IMG/VR virus record: IMGVR_UViG_3300021424_000044
Coordinates: 1-54,408 of that record
Origin: a virus
Reading direction: 5' to 3' (one strand)
Length of the DNA: 54,408 nt
The notes beneath the pieces were generated by a model. The model was not told the DNA's origin. It worked only from the letters and a program-made list of their open reading frames with translations, and ran no database searches. The translations under genes were made by a program, and so were the position numbers. Numbering within the stretch: the stretch's first letter is position 1; each line of letters starts with the position of its first letter. Of this stretch, positions 24,817 to 32,603 are shown piece by piece.

Positions 24817-25319
24817 TTGTTCTTGTCCCCCAATCGGACGATGACGTTTGTTTTGTGTTCGCCTTGTTCGCAGTATAGGTCAGGGTTGATGCCCAGTTCC
24901 CCCAACTTGCCAACGCGCCAATACGAAACAGCAGCGTAATCAAGCAGTTTTTCAACCATTTGCGTTGCCGTCATGGTGCGCTCGCCAGTATCCATGTCAA
25001 CCGACATTTCATTCAGGCGTTCGGCTACTCGTGTTGCAAGTTTGCCGTGGTCCCATTTCTTGCGGTCTGTTGCGCTCTTCTTTTCAACGGAAGCGCCAGA
25101 CTGTGTTTCCACAAGGCCACGGTTGCCCATGAGCATGCCGACCTTGCCAGCAAATGAGTCGTAGATGATTCCCATGTCACGCTTGACCATGTTTAATTGC
25201 ACGAGCATCTCGCCCGCTTCTGCAATGTCTGGTGTTGTACGGATGTATTCATCCAGCAGGGCATCAATATCCATGATGTCCTTGCGCCATTTTTCAAATA
25301 CAGAAATATCAAGTGACAT
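24813..25319 (-). CDS. Protein of unknown function beside the annealing protein
   Basis: Protein of 168 residues from ATG 25319, chosen because AGGAG lies 7 bases upstream. It is a helical acidic protein with L-D-I-S-V-F-E-K-W-R-K-D-I-M-D-I-D at the N-terminus and a basic segment (S-A-T-D-R-K-K-W-D-H-G-K-L) near residue 90. It immediately follows the terminase gene and starts the coupled recombination run. No family is recognised; a role as an SSB-like or annealing accessory protein is only suggested by position. A terminase small subunit was considered but no DNA-binding motif is visible. Confidence 0.55.
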   Translation of the reverse strand: MSLDISVFEKWRKDIMDIDALLDEYIRTTPDIAEAGEMLVQLNMVKRDMGIIYDSFAGKVGMLMGNRGLVETQSGASVEKKSATDRKKWDHGKLATRVAERLNEMSVDMDTGERTMTATQMVEKLLDYAAVSYWRVGKLGELGINPDLYCEQGEHKTNVIVRLGDKNK

Positions 25320-25349
25320 TACCAATCTCCTAAGTAGTGGGTTATTAAC

Positions 25350-26657
25350 TCAGACTACGATACTGGCTTTACGTCTCTGTGGCAACCCCAAACCTGTTAA
25401 ATAATTGAATGCCCCCGTAGCCGAGTCAACTTGGTCATCATGGTTGGCGGATTCTGGGAATGAGGACAATTCGTCCAACCAATCGCCCAGCCATGCCCCC
25501 CTGACCACCCTGACATTGCCATTGGCGAGGGCGGCGGCAAAAGGCCGTGCTCTTGTGATTTTGTCGCCAGTTGACCGATTGGCCCCAAAATCAAAACCAG
25601 GCAACACGTATCGGGCGTATTGGTCTATTAGCGCCTTGCCAGACGAGCCAGGTTCTTGCTCCATCCTTATTGGGACGACAACGCCATCTTCGTAGGCGGT
25701 TTGGGCGACGAATTGTTCTACTTTATCTGCCTTAATCCTCTTCTTTTTTACGTCAAGAACATAAGAAATCCCTTGGTCAAAGAGCATCAATGTGCCAACC
25801 GTCCAGTCGGGGTCTGGTGTTGATTGGTTGGGTTCCGTGGCCGCCAAGTCCCAGAATCTGACCATTCTTGCTGACGAGGTAACCACTGGCACTTCGTCCT
25901 TATCTATTATTACAACTGACGTTCGGTCAAACATGCTGCCAAGCGTTGTGGACCACCAGTCTCCTTCTTCCAGTCTCTTGCGCTCTACAGGGTCCAACGC
26001 AGACAGTGCTTGACGATAAGAGTCGGCATCAATGCCTGGGTTGTCGGTCAGCCGCGACGGAACAAAAATTCTTCCCTTTTCTTGCCCCTCGACAATGAAC
26101 CTTTGGCGTACCCAGTTTGGCGCTGGGTTTGAGGCGCACCTCATGCGCAGGGGAACTGATGAAAGCGGCCCTGTCGCTGGTCTGCGAAGACGAGAAAAGA
26201 GGTAACGGTAGTCAGATTCCCTAATCTCTGTCACCTCGTCCATGCCTATGAATTGGAATTCAGAACCCTTATAACGCAAATAGTCATTTGTGTTATTTAG
26301 GTACCCGAACGAAACTCGCGCACTGGAGGGAAATGTTGCGACGAAACTGTTGTTGTTCCAATGTACGTCGTCATACTGCGTGACCCAAGTTCTGAATCTG
26401 TCCATCAAGGCGCCAGGAAGTGATAGGTCGGCGAAAGTTCTTCTGAACAAAATTGCAGAATACCCAGGGATATCAACATACTGAAGCGCTGCCATCAGCA
26501 AGGCAGAAGACTTGCCACCACCAGCCGCTCCGCCAAAAAGGGCCTCGATTGAGTATGTTCTTAAAAAAACCTTTTGATTTATTGACGGCTGTTCAGGACA
26601 ATATGAGGGTGCTTTTGGTTCTAGATATTCAAGAATTTTATTCCAGTCTTTAGTCAC
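25350..26657 (-). CDS. Terminase large subunit
   Basis: Protein of 435 residues from GTG 26657; an in-frame ATG 20 codons earlier exists but would overlap the divergent small gene and has no ribosome site. It has Walker A G-G-A-A-G-G-G-K-S-S (K49), hydrophobic strand and Walker B F-I-G-M-D-E-V (D140, E141), an ATPase coupling segment C-A-S-N-P-A-P, and the RNase H-like nuclease with R-F-W-D-L-A (D270), M-E-Q-E-P-G-S-S-G-K and the final H-D-D-Q-V-D-S. All packaging-motor elements are present. It cuts and translocates DNA into the prohead. It is transcribed away from the portal, which is unusual. No small subunit was identified in the window. Confidence 0.95.
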   Translation of the reverse strand: MTKDWNKILEYLEPKAPSYCPEQPSINQKVFLRTYSIEALFGGAAGGGKSSALLMAALQYVDIPGYSAILFRRTFADLSLPGALMDRFRTWVTQYDDVHWNNNSFVATFPSSARVSFGYLNNTNDYLRYKGSEFQFIGMDEVTEIRESDYRYLFSRLRRPATGPLSSVPLRMRCASNPAPNWVRQRFIVEGQEKGRIFVPSRLTDNPGIDADSYRQALSALDPVERKRLEEGDWWSTTLGSMFDRTSVVIIDKDEVPVVTSSARMVRFWDLAATEPNQSTPDPDWTVGTLMLFDQGISYVLDVKKKRIKADKVEQFVAQTAYEDGVVVPIRMEQEPGSSGKALIDQYARYVLPGFDFGANRSTGDKITRARPFAAALANGNVRVVRGAWLGDWLDELSSFPESANHDDQVDSATGAFNYLTGLGLPQRRKASIVV

Positions 26658-26698
26658 TCTCCAATCGTAGACCAAGATGTGCGCTAGTTTAGGACGAC

Positions 26699-26878
26699 AT
26701 GGACAAGGTGCTCGCATTTTTGCGCAGGGCAGTAAATAGAACTACCTTCGCGAATATCTTGATGTCGTCATTTATACTATTTACTGCGATAGGTGGCTTC
26801 CTTATAGCGCCGCCTATTGGTTTTATCGTCGCGGGAGTTACCTGTGGAGTTTTCGGATATCTGTTGGGCGCTGAGTAG
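26699..26878 (+). CDS. Small membrane protein before the portal gene
   Basis: Open frame of 59 codons from ATG 26699 with AGGA 5 bases upstream and 7 bases before the portal start. The product has a basic N-terminus (M-D-K-V-L-A-F-L-R-R) and a long hydrophobic stretch from residue 20 to 56 broken by Pro-Pro near residue 39, consistent with two membrane segments (I-L-F-T-A-I-G-G-F-L-I-A and G-F-I-V-A-G-V-T-C-G-V). It has no enzymatic motif. The long inverted repeat and overlapping promoter-like elements at the strand switch lie within it, so the coding assignment competes with a regulatory reading. Confidence 0.6.
   Translation: MDKVLAFLRRAVNRTTFANILMSSFILFTAIGGFLIAPPIGFIVAGVTCGVFGYLLGAE
26729..26787. 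promoter_or_regulatory. Perfect 11-bp inverted repeat at the strand switch, with divergent -10-like elements
   Basis: GCAGTAAATAG at 26729-26739 and its exact reverse complement CTATTTACTGC at 26777-26787, 37 bases apart. Next to the right arm a TATACT (plus) and TATAAA (minus) overlap, which could be divergent -10 boxes for the portal and terminase transcripts; no convincing -35 boxes are seen. The pair could bind a regulator, form a hairpin, or mark a packaging site. Only the repeat is directly visible. Confidence 0.5.
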
Positions 26879-26885
26879 TTAACAA

Positions 26886-28898
26886 ATGGCTTGGAACTCA
26901 TTTAGAAACAAATCTTTAGGCAACGCCGCCGCTAAGGCATTGGGCGTTGGGGCACCGATAAGTCTTGACCCAGGCCGCGCAGGCAAGCCGTACCACGACA
27001 TGTGGGATATCGAGCGCGCTTACCGCGAAGGGTTCCAAAAAATTACCTGGGTCCAAAGGTGTATTGACGCAATCGCTGGAAACCAAGCAAGATTACCCAT
27101 CATCCTTCGCAAAGACAATTCTCGGGATGGCCAAATCATCACTGGGAGAAGAGCACTTCGTTCTCCCCTAATTGAAATCTTTAATACCAAAGCCAACGAA
27201 GGTGAAAATTCATTTGTTTTTCGCTACAGGCTGTCGTCGCAATTGTTGATGTCTTCGCGTGGAGCGTTTATTGAAAAAGTCAAAGGACGCGATGGACGAT
27301 TGATTGGCCTCAATCTTTTGCCACCGCAATTCACCGCACCGATTCCAGACCCAAAGAAATTTATTTCTGGCTACGAAGTGAAGATGCCGACTGGGCAAAC
27401 AATAATTCTAAAACCAGAAGATGTGCTTTGGGTTCGTCGACCACACCCACTTGACCCGTATCTGTCGCTCACTCCAATGGAATCTGCTGGAATTGCGATT
27501 GAAATTGAAAACTTGGCAAAGGTCTATAACCGCAACTACCTAATCAATGATGGTCGCCCTGGCGGAATCCTTGTTGTCAAAGGCGAAATTGATGACGATG
27601 ATAAAGATGAATTACGTAACAGATTTAGGGGCAATATAGGGCGCGCAGGACACACAACCGTAATATCGTCTGACGAAGGTGTCGACTATGTTGACACTTC
27701 GGCAAATCCGAGAGACGCCGCATATGTTCAAATGCGGCAAATTCAGAAAGAAGAAATTCTTGCCGCATTCGGAGTTCCAGAATCGGTAATTGGAAATGCA
27801 TCTGGCAGAACGTTCAGCAATGCCGCAGAAGAGCATCGCGTGTTCTGGAACGAAACCATGCTTCCACATATTGATTTGCTTGCGCGCGCATTTGATGAAC
27901 TTGATGAAGTCAACTATGTGGATTTTGATGTAACAAGCGTTCCAATTCTTATTTTGTACAAGCAGGAGCGCTCTCGTTACTATATGGAAGAAGTTCAGAT
28001 GGGTCTCATTAGTACCAATGAATATCGTGAAGCAACAAGCAGGAAAACAGTCGAAAGTGACCTTGCTGATTCTTTGTTGATGAATCCAAACCTTACGCCA
28101 ATCGCCAACACTGAAAAGAAAATGGAACAGCAACCACAAGCAGGAATGCCAGGAATGCCAGGTATGCCGCCTGGTGCCCCAGGGATGCCACCACAAGGTG
28201 GGGCGCCAGTTGACCCAACCGCGAGCCCGCTCGACCCCAATACGATGGCTGGCGCGCTCGCCCAAGAGGGTGTTCCACCAGGAGGTCAATTGCCGCCAGA
28301 AGCCGCTGGGATGCCAGCCGCAGAACCGCAGCCTGGAATGGAAAACACAGCATTACCGCCAGGTCAGCAATTGTCCGCCGAGGCGTTTGGTCTCATCGAA
28401 ACCAAAGAGGACAACGTCTCGCTTCAGCGATGGTCCGCGATTCTTAATCGAGCCTTGGAAAGAACCATCGAACGCCAACAGAGAGTTACTCTTGAAAAAA
28501 CAAATGGCGCGAAGGCCAAGAAGGCTCTACAAAACGGCAGTCTTGCAATTGACATGATTTTTAATACCGAAGTCTGGGACAGGCAGTTTGAGGAAGACAT
28601 CAGGCCAGTTCTCTCCACCATCATTTCAGATAGTTCCGAGTACTCAGAAAAGACCCTTGACCAATCCGATGTGGTGGCACAACTTGGTGCGCAGATGCAG
28701 AGATTTAGGGAAGTTAATGAGTCAACTTATAACGCACTTAACTCCGCCTATGTGACCAGTCTCAACGTAAAAGACGCAGAGCAGCGCAGCATTATCTTCA
28801 AGTCGAGTTGTGTGGCCATATTTTCAAACATCTTGGCCAAGTCGGTGAACGAGATATCGAGTAACGAAGCCCGACGAGCGTGGATGTTCGCAAACTAA
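26886..28898 (+). CDS. Portal protein
   Basis: Protein of 670 residues, HK97-type. The N-terminal region contains a T-W-V-Q-R-C-I-D-A-I-A-G-N helix near residue 54, and the core has S-S-R-G-A-F-I-E-K-V, L-P-P-Q-F-T-A-P, P-E-D-V-L-W-V-R-R-P-H-P, G-I-L-V-V-K-G and E-I-L-A-A-F-G-V-P, all typical of phage portals. Residues about 428-497 are a Gly/Met/Pro-rich linker with G-M-P repeats, after which a helical C-terminal domain (about 510-665) follows. The ring of twelve forms the DNA entry vertex, binding terminase during packaging and the connector afterwards. Confidence 0.9.
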   Translation: MAWNSFRNKSLGNAAAKALGVGAPISLDPGRAGKPYHDMWDIERAYREGFQKITWVQRCIDAIAGNQARLPIILRKDNSRDGQIITGRRALRSPLIEIFNTKANEGENSFVFRYRLSSQLLMSSRGAFIEKVKGRDGRLIGLNLLPPQFTAPIPDPKKFISGYEVKMPTGQTIILKPEDVLWVRRPHPLDPYLSLTPMESAGIAIEIENLAKVYNRNYLINDGRPGGILVVKGEIDDDDKDELRNRFRGNIGRAGHTTVISSDEGVDYVDTSANPRDAAYVQMRQIQKEEILAAFGVPESVIGNASGRTFSNAAEEHRVFWNETMLPHIDLLARAFDELDEVNYVDFDVTSVPILILYKQERSRYYMEEVQMGLISTNEYREATSRKTVESDLADSLLMNPNLTPIANTEKKMEQQPQAGMPGMPGMPPGAPGMPPQGGAPVDPTASPLDPNTMAGALAQEGVPPGGQLPPEAAGMPAAEPQPGMENTALPPGQQLSAEAFGLIETKEDNVSLQRWSAILNRALERTIERQQRVTLEKTNGAKAKKALQNGSLAIDMIFNTEVWDRQFEEDIRPVLSTIISDSSEYSEKTLDQSDVVAQLGAQMQRFREVNESTYNALNSAYVTSLNVKDAEQRSIIFKSSCVAIFSNILAKSVNEISSNEARRAWMFAN

Positions 28899-28984
28899 TT
28901 TCTGTATTCTTTACATAATGACCAAATACTTTCAATGAGTCGGTCCATTGTCGTTTATTATTGCTATGGCAAAAAGGATTTTTG

Positions 28985-31900
28985 ATGGAAGATATCAAAT
29001 TTAAGTCCAACTCTGGACAGTTCAATATTGACCAAGCACAAGGAATAGTGGAGTGCTTCGTCGCTGGGATAGGCAATAAGGACTCCGTCGGCGACATTGT
29101 CGTTTCTGGCGCGTTCGCAAAGAGCCTAGTCCGCAGAAAGCCAAGAGTTGTCTGGGGCCACAACTGGAATGACCCAATTGGCAAAGTCCTAGAAATTTAT
29201 GAAGTTCCGCCAAATGACCCACGGCTTCCACAAAAGATGAAACTTGCTGGCATCGGTGGACTATATGCCAAAGTGCAATTCAATCTGAATTCGGAAAAGG
29301 GTCGAGAAGCGTTTACCAATGTCGCGTTTTTTGGAGAAGAGCAAGAGTGGTCGATTGGCTACAAGACGCTTGATGCGATATATGACAATGGCAGACAGGC
29401 AAACATTCTGCGTGAAGTTGAGTTGTACGAACTGAGCCCTGTCCTTCACGGCGCAAATCAACTTACTGGAACAATCTCTGTAAAAACAGAGGAAGAAAAA
29501 AATCATATGATGCACATGGTGGGCGGCGGTTCAGCGGTTGCCGTCATAGAAAAGCCAAAAGGTCCAGTTGACCCATTTGCGCAAGGTGTTGCGCAGCCAG
29601 CAGACAGCGATAGAACCGCAGCGCTCGAAAGAGAACTTGCCACAAGAACTGGCGGCCCAGTGAAAATTATGAAAGCAAACGAAAGTTCGGTTGTTTTCAT
29701 GAAGCCAGGCAGGGGAGTTTTCCGTCTTGGTTATTACTTTGACGGCGAACAGTATATGTTTGGCAAACCCGAGAAAATGGGCGCGACGATGATGGTCGTC
29801 TCCCCAAGTTCTGGTCGCCCAACCTCAGGTCCAGGAATGCCAAGAATTCCAAATTTCCCTGCGGTTCAGGGCAAGCCATCTACATCAGGGCCAATCATTC
29901 CAGTTAAGTATGGGAATGATGCAGCAGCCACTGGGTTTTTTAATCTGGATGATGAAAAATCATTGACCGAACAACTGTCGGAGCAGCCAGATTTCGTTGA
30001 GCAACTTTCGGGGATTATCGGCTCTCTGCAGGGTTTGGTCAATCAACACCGCTCCGAAAAATCAGAGTTGATGATTCCATGTAAGCCACAGGACGCCTTT
30101 GAGACAAAACAAGCCCTTGACCCAGTGTTTGATTATCACAGAATTGAAACATACGTTACGGAAGATGGCATCGTAATCGCGTCGCCACTGAGTGGAGATG
30201 CTTACGAGGCGGTGGAAAATGCGACCAAATCACTCCTCGGAAGAATTGGCAGGAGTCTTGGTGGCGGGGGAAAAGTTAGGCGCGGCAGGGCCGCGCTAGC
30301 CAGAATCGAAGGGGTACTAGACCCCAGAAAACGTCGTGACTTTGATGGCGACGGACTCATCTTTGATGGCACATGGATGGAGCAACCAGACCCAAATCGC
30401 GCACAATCTGTCTATAGGCAAGTTTCGTTTCTTCGTTCTAGCGGCAAAAAGCCCAAGGAAGTCACTGATGCATTGACTGGGGACGAAGTTCCTCGTTTGG
30501 AAATTAATTTTACCAGAACAGAAAAAATAAAGATTCTTGAGGTTTTGGACAACGTAATCAGTGAAAATCAATTGACCGAAGACAATCCAATAACAAAGTT
30601 GAGAGATTCGATAAAGAATGCCAAGAAAGTTGGCGAACAACTTCAACCGCAACTTTTCGGACCAGACGGCGAAAGTTTGCTTGATGGCGCAAAAGCAGAA
30701 TTTGAAAAATTGCAACCAAGTTTTGAAAAGCATGGCGGCAAAAAACCTGGAACAAAGGGCAGAACGCCAACTGACATAATCAAAGATGTTTTGACCAATA
30801 AGCGTTATGAAAGAAGAAATATCGACAAGCGTGCCAAGGGCGGTCTTGGTGGCACCTCTGCAAGGCAGGGAACAGCGCAGGGCAGACGGACAAACATTGT
30901 TGGCTCCAGTAAGCCCCTTCCACGGCTCGGGGGTAGGCGCGACGGAAAGTTGAACGTAGACGATTTTATTGAAAAAGAATTTTTGCCATTTGATTGGTAC
31001 AAGATGTCTGGTGATGAAAAACTGAAATGGCTCAACAGCAAGCCAGATGGCGCTGGAAATGAAGGGACCAATGAGGAAGCGTTGATAGGTTTGCGGCCCA
31101 AACAAGAGGCATGGCGAAAAACGGTCGAGCAAATAACCAATGACGCGATTGAGCAGTCCCTTGAGGAAGAGGACCCTGCTGAAAATCTTAGGGAGCGCAG
31201 GCAAGCGGCGAGTGAGGACCGCGCGGAAAGAGCGGCGGCGCCACGACGCGTATGGGAACAGACCATAGAAAGAGAAGAAAAAGAAAAGGCCAAGGTCGAA
31301 GAAAAACGCCGCAAGATGCGAGAAGCGGCGGCGGCAAGAAAGGCAAAAGACGAAAAGCGCGAGCCTCGCGAATTCCAGTCTGACCCAGATAGACCAGACA
31401 CGATTGCACACAAGCGAACAGCGGAAAAAATAACTAGAGATTCGGACAAAATCAGAACATTTCTGGACGCGCAATCAGCAAAAGGAAGGGTTAATAAGAC
31501 TGTTGAGGATTTAATCAGCGATGGCCTTGATGATGTTGATGTGTTGATTGCTGACGAGGATGATGTTCCAACGCTTGAATCACTAAGTGAGGCACGAGAC
31601 AAAATTGAAGCGCTTATTGCGACACTCACCGACCCAGACTTGATTGAAAAAATCAACAAGCGAAGAAAGATAAATAAAGAAACTGGCAAAGAAGAAGATG
31701 AACTAGAAGTTGTCACAACCCTTAGCAATGCTGAACAACAGTTGATTCAAGGCTTGAAAACTGTTTCTGGCAGATTGTCCGAACACATCAGTGAATGGGA
31801 GGACAGAGAGTCAGACCTTGATGCCGAAAGGGACCTCATTGGCCGTGCTGGAAGGTCTGGTATCAGGGCGGAAGATTCTGGGTATGACTTTGATGAATAT

Positions 31901-32470
31901 GGTGGCGGAGATGATGGGGCTGATGAGGTAACCAACTTCAGTGTAAACAGGAATCCAAATTTGCTAAGAAGTGGCGGTTCTGGGGTCAGGCGAAGGGACT
32001 TGAACACAGTAGTGAATGAGGCTCGACAATTTCAAACAACACTGGCAAGAAGAAAAACCAGCGGGGGGTTGCGCTCTGGCGGCGGAGGAGACAAAACGCC
32101 AAGAACGGAAATAATTAAAGAGTCGACATGGTGGAGGGGTATCGATACGTCACTAAGGAGAGAAATAGATAAAGCAGAAACATCTGCCATAAAAGATGGT
32201 TTGACGCTTTTGCAACAAAAAATCTCTAAATATAAGGCTGGCGCATTTACGCCTGGCTCCAAGAGAACGAACGTAGGTTCAATCAAAATTACAGCCGATG
32301 AAGCAGACAAAATTCTTGACGCAGTTATGGCGGTAATTGATAGACAAATGACTGCTGGAAAAGGCGGAAGCGTAGGCAGCAGAGCAGAAATTTTTGCGGA
32401 ACTGCTTGAGGCTGTCTCGTCAGCAGCAATGTCAACGTTTATAGATAAAAGCGGTTCGCCCGCGGACTGA
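28985..32470 (+). CDS. Prohead protease fused to a long polyvalent-type tail
   Basis: Protein of 1161 residues from ATG 28985 (AGGA 7 bases upstream; an upstream TTG is rejected). Residues 1-185 match HK97-type S78 prohead proteases: D-S-V-G-D-I-V, V-V-W-G-H-N-W-N-D-P-I-G-K (H59), W-S-I-G-Y (S123) and Y-E-L-S-P-V-L-H-G-A-N. Typical proteases are 160-250 residues, so the remaining roughly 900 residues are an added tail. This includes a calcium-loop-like module at residues 440-472, LRSSG-type motifs at 483, 994 and 1029, Lys/Arg/Glu-rich helices (about 680-830) and disordered linkers. The enzyme matures the capsid; the tail may deliver cargo to the prohead interior or be a substrate itself. That is inference. 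Confidence 0.85.
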   Translation: MEDIKFKSNSGQFNIDQAQGIVECFVAGIGNKDSVGDIVVSGAFAKSLVRRKPRVVWGHNWNDPIGKVLEIYEVPPNDPRLPQKMKLAGIGGLYAKVQFNLNSEKGREAFTNVAFFGEEQEWSIGYKTLDAIYDNGRQANILREVELYELSPVLHGANQLTGTISVKTEEEKNHMMHMVGGGSAVAVIEKPKGPVDPFAQGVAQPADSDRTAALERELATRTGGPVKIMKANESSVVFMKPGRGVFRLGYYFDGEQYMFGKPEKMGATMMVVSPSSGRPTSGPGMPRIPNFPAVQGKPSTSGPIIPVKYGNDAAATGFFNLDDEKSLTEQLSEQPDFVEQLSGIIGSLQGLVNQHRSEKSELMIPCKPQDAFETKQALDPVFDYHRIETYVTEDGIVIASPLSGDAYEAVENATKSLLGRIGRSLGGGGKVRRGRAALARIEGVLDPRKRRDFDGDGLIFDGTWMEQPDPNRAQSVYRQVSFLRSSGKKPKEVTDALTGDEVPRLEINFTRTEKIKILEVLDNVISENQLTEDNPITKLRDSIKNAKKVGEQLQPQLFGPDGESLLDGAKAEFEKLQPSFEKHGGKKPGTKGRTPTDIIKDVLTNKRYERRNIDKRAKGGLGGTSARQGTAQGRRTNIVGSSKPLPRLGGRRDGKLNVDDFIEKEFLPFDWYKMSGDEKLKWLNSKPDGAGNEGTNEEALIGLRPKQEAWRKTVEQITNDAIEQSLEEEDPAENLRERRQAASEDRAERAAAPRRVWEQTIEREEKEKAKVEEKRRKMREAAAARKAKDEKREPREFQSDPDRPDTIAHKRTAEKITRDSDKIRTFLDAQSAKGRVNKTVEDLISDGLDDVDVLIADEDDVPTLESLSEARDKIEALIATLTDPDLIEKINKRRKINKETGKEEDELEVVTTLSNAEQQLIQGLKTVSGRLSEHISEWEDRESDLDAERDLIGRAGRSGIRAEDSGYDFDEYGGGDDGADEVTNFSVNRNPNLLRSGGSGVRRRDLNTVVNEARQFQTTLARRKTSGGLRSGGGGDKTPRTEIIKESTWWRGIDTSLRREIDKAETSAIKDGLTLLQQKISKYKAGAFTPGSKRTNVGSIKITADEADKILDAVMAVIDRQMTAGKGGSVGSRAEIFAELLEAVSSAAMSTFIDKSGSPAD
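30302..30400 (+). other. Shared Asp/Gly module, copy 1 (in protease fusion)
   Basis: Encodes residues 440-472 with V-L-D-P-R-K-R-R-D-F-D-G-D-G-L-I-F-D-G-T followed by W-M-E-Q-P-D-P. The D-F-D-G-D-G-L-I loop resembles EF-hand or dockerin-type calcium loops (D-x-D-x-D-G-x-I). An Arg/Gly/Ala-rich stretch (G-R-I-G-R-S-L-G) precedes it. Two other proteins in the window carry the same module with synonymous codon differences. Confidence 0.8.
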
Positions 32471-32603
32471 CAAGTGATTTGTAATAGATTTCACCACCGA
32501 ATAAGTCTGTGAAGTATAATTTGTGAAAACGAATTTTAAGAAATACAACGCAAGACGGGTGCCTGTGGTATTGTCGTCTCGCAACACATAAGGAGCCATC
32601 ACA
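32471..32603 (+). promoter_or_regulatory. Intergenic region with promoter-like elements and strong ribosome site
   Basis: This 133-base gap before the acidic protein gene holds a perfect TATAAT at 32515-32520, and a second possible promoter TTGTGA (32521-32526) with a 17-base spacer to TACAAC (32544-32549). A strong ribosome site AAGGAG (32590-32595) lies 8 bases before the ATG. The strength suggests the downstream gene is highly expressed. Neither promoter has a good -35 and -10 together, so this is only a candidate. Confidence 0.4.

Noticed and set aside
26600-26690. TTGGTT about 17 bases from TTATTC as a promoter for the small membrane gene
   Set aside because: Both boxes match the consensus poorly and lie inside the terminase coding region.
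25350-26717. Longer terminase start at ATG 26717
   Set aside because: It lacks a ribosome site, overlaps the divergent small gene, and adds 20 residues unlike terminase N-termini; the GTG at 26657 is preferred although not certain.
27612-28289. Minus-strand frame of 225 codons inside the portal gene
   Set aside because: Antisense to the portal, whose motifs are clear; its composition (Trp/Cys-rich) is not protein-like for this genome.
30317-31728. Long open frames of 385 and 307 codons on the minus strand inside the protease fusion gene
   Set aside because: They are antisense to a gene with clear protease motifs, lack plausible starts or ribosome sites, and have Ser/Leu/Phe-rich composition typical of shadows of Lys/Glu/Arg-rich coding sequence.
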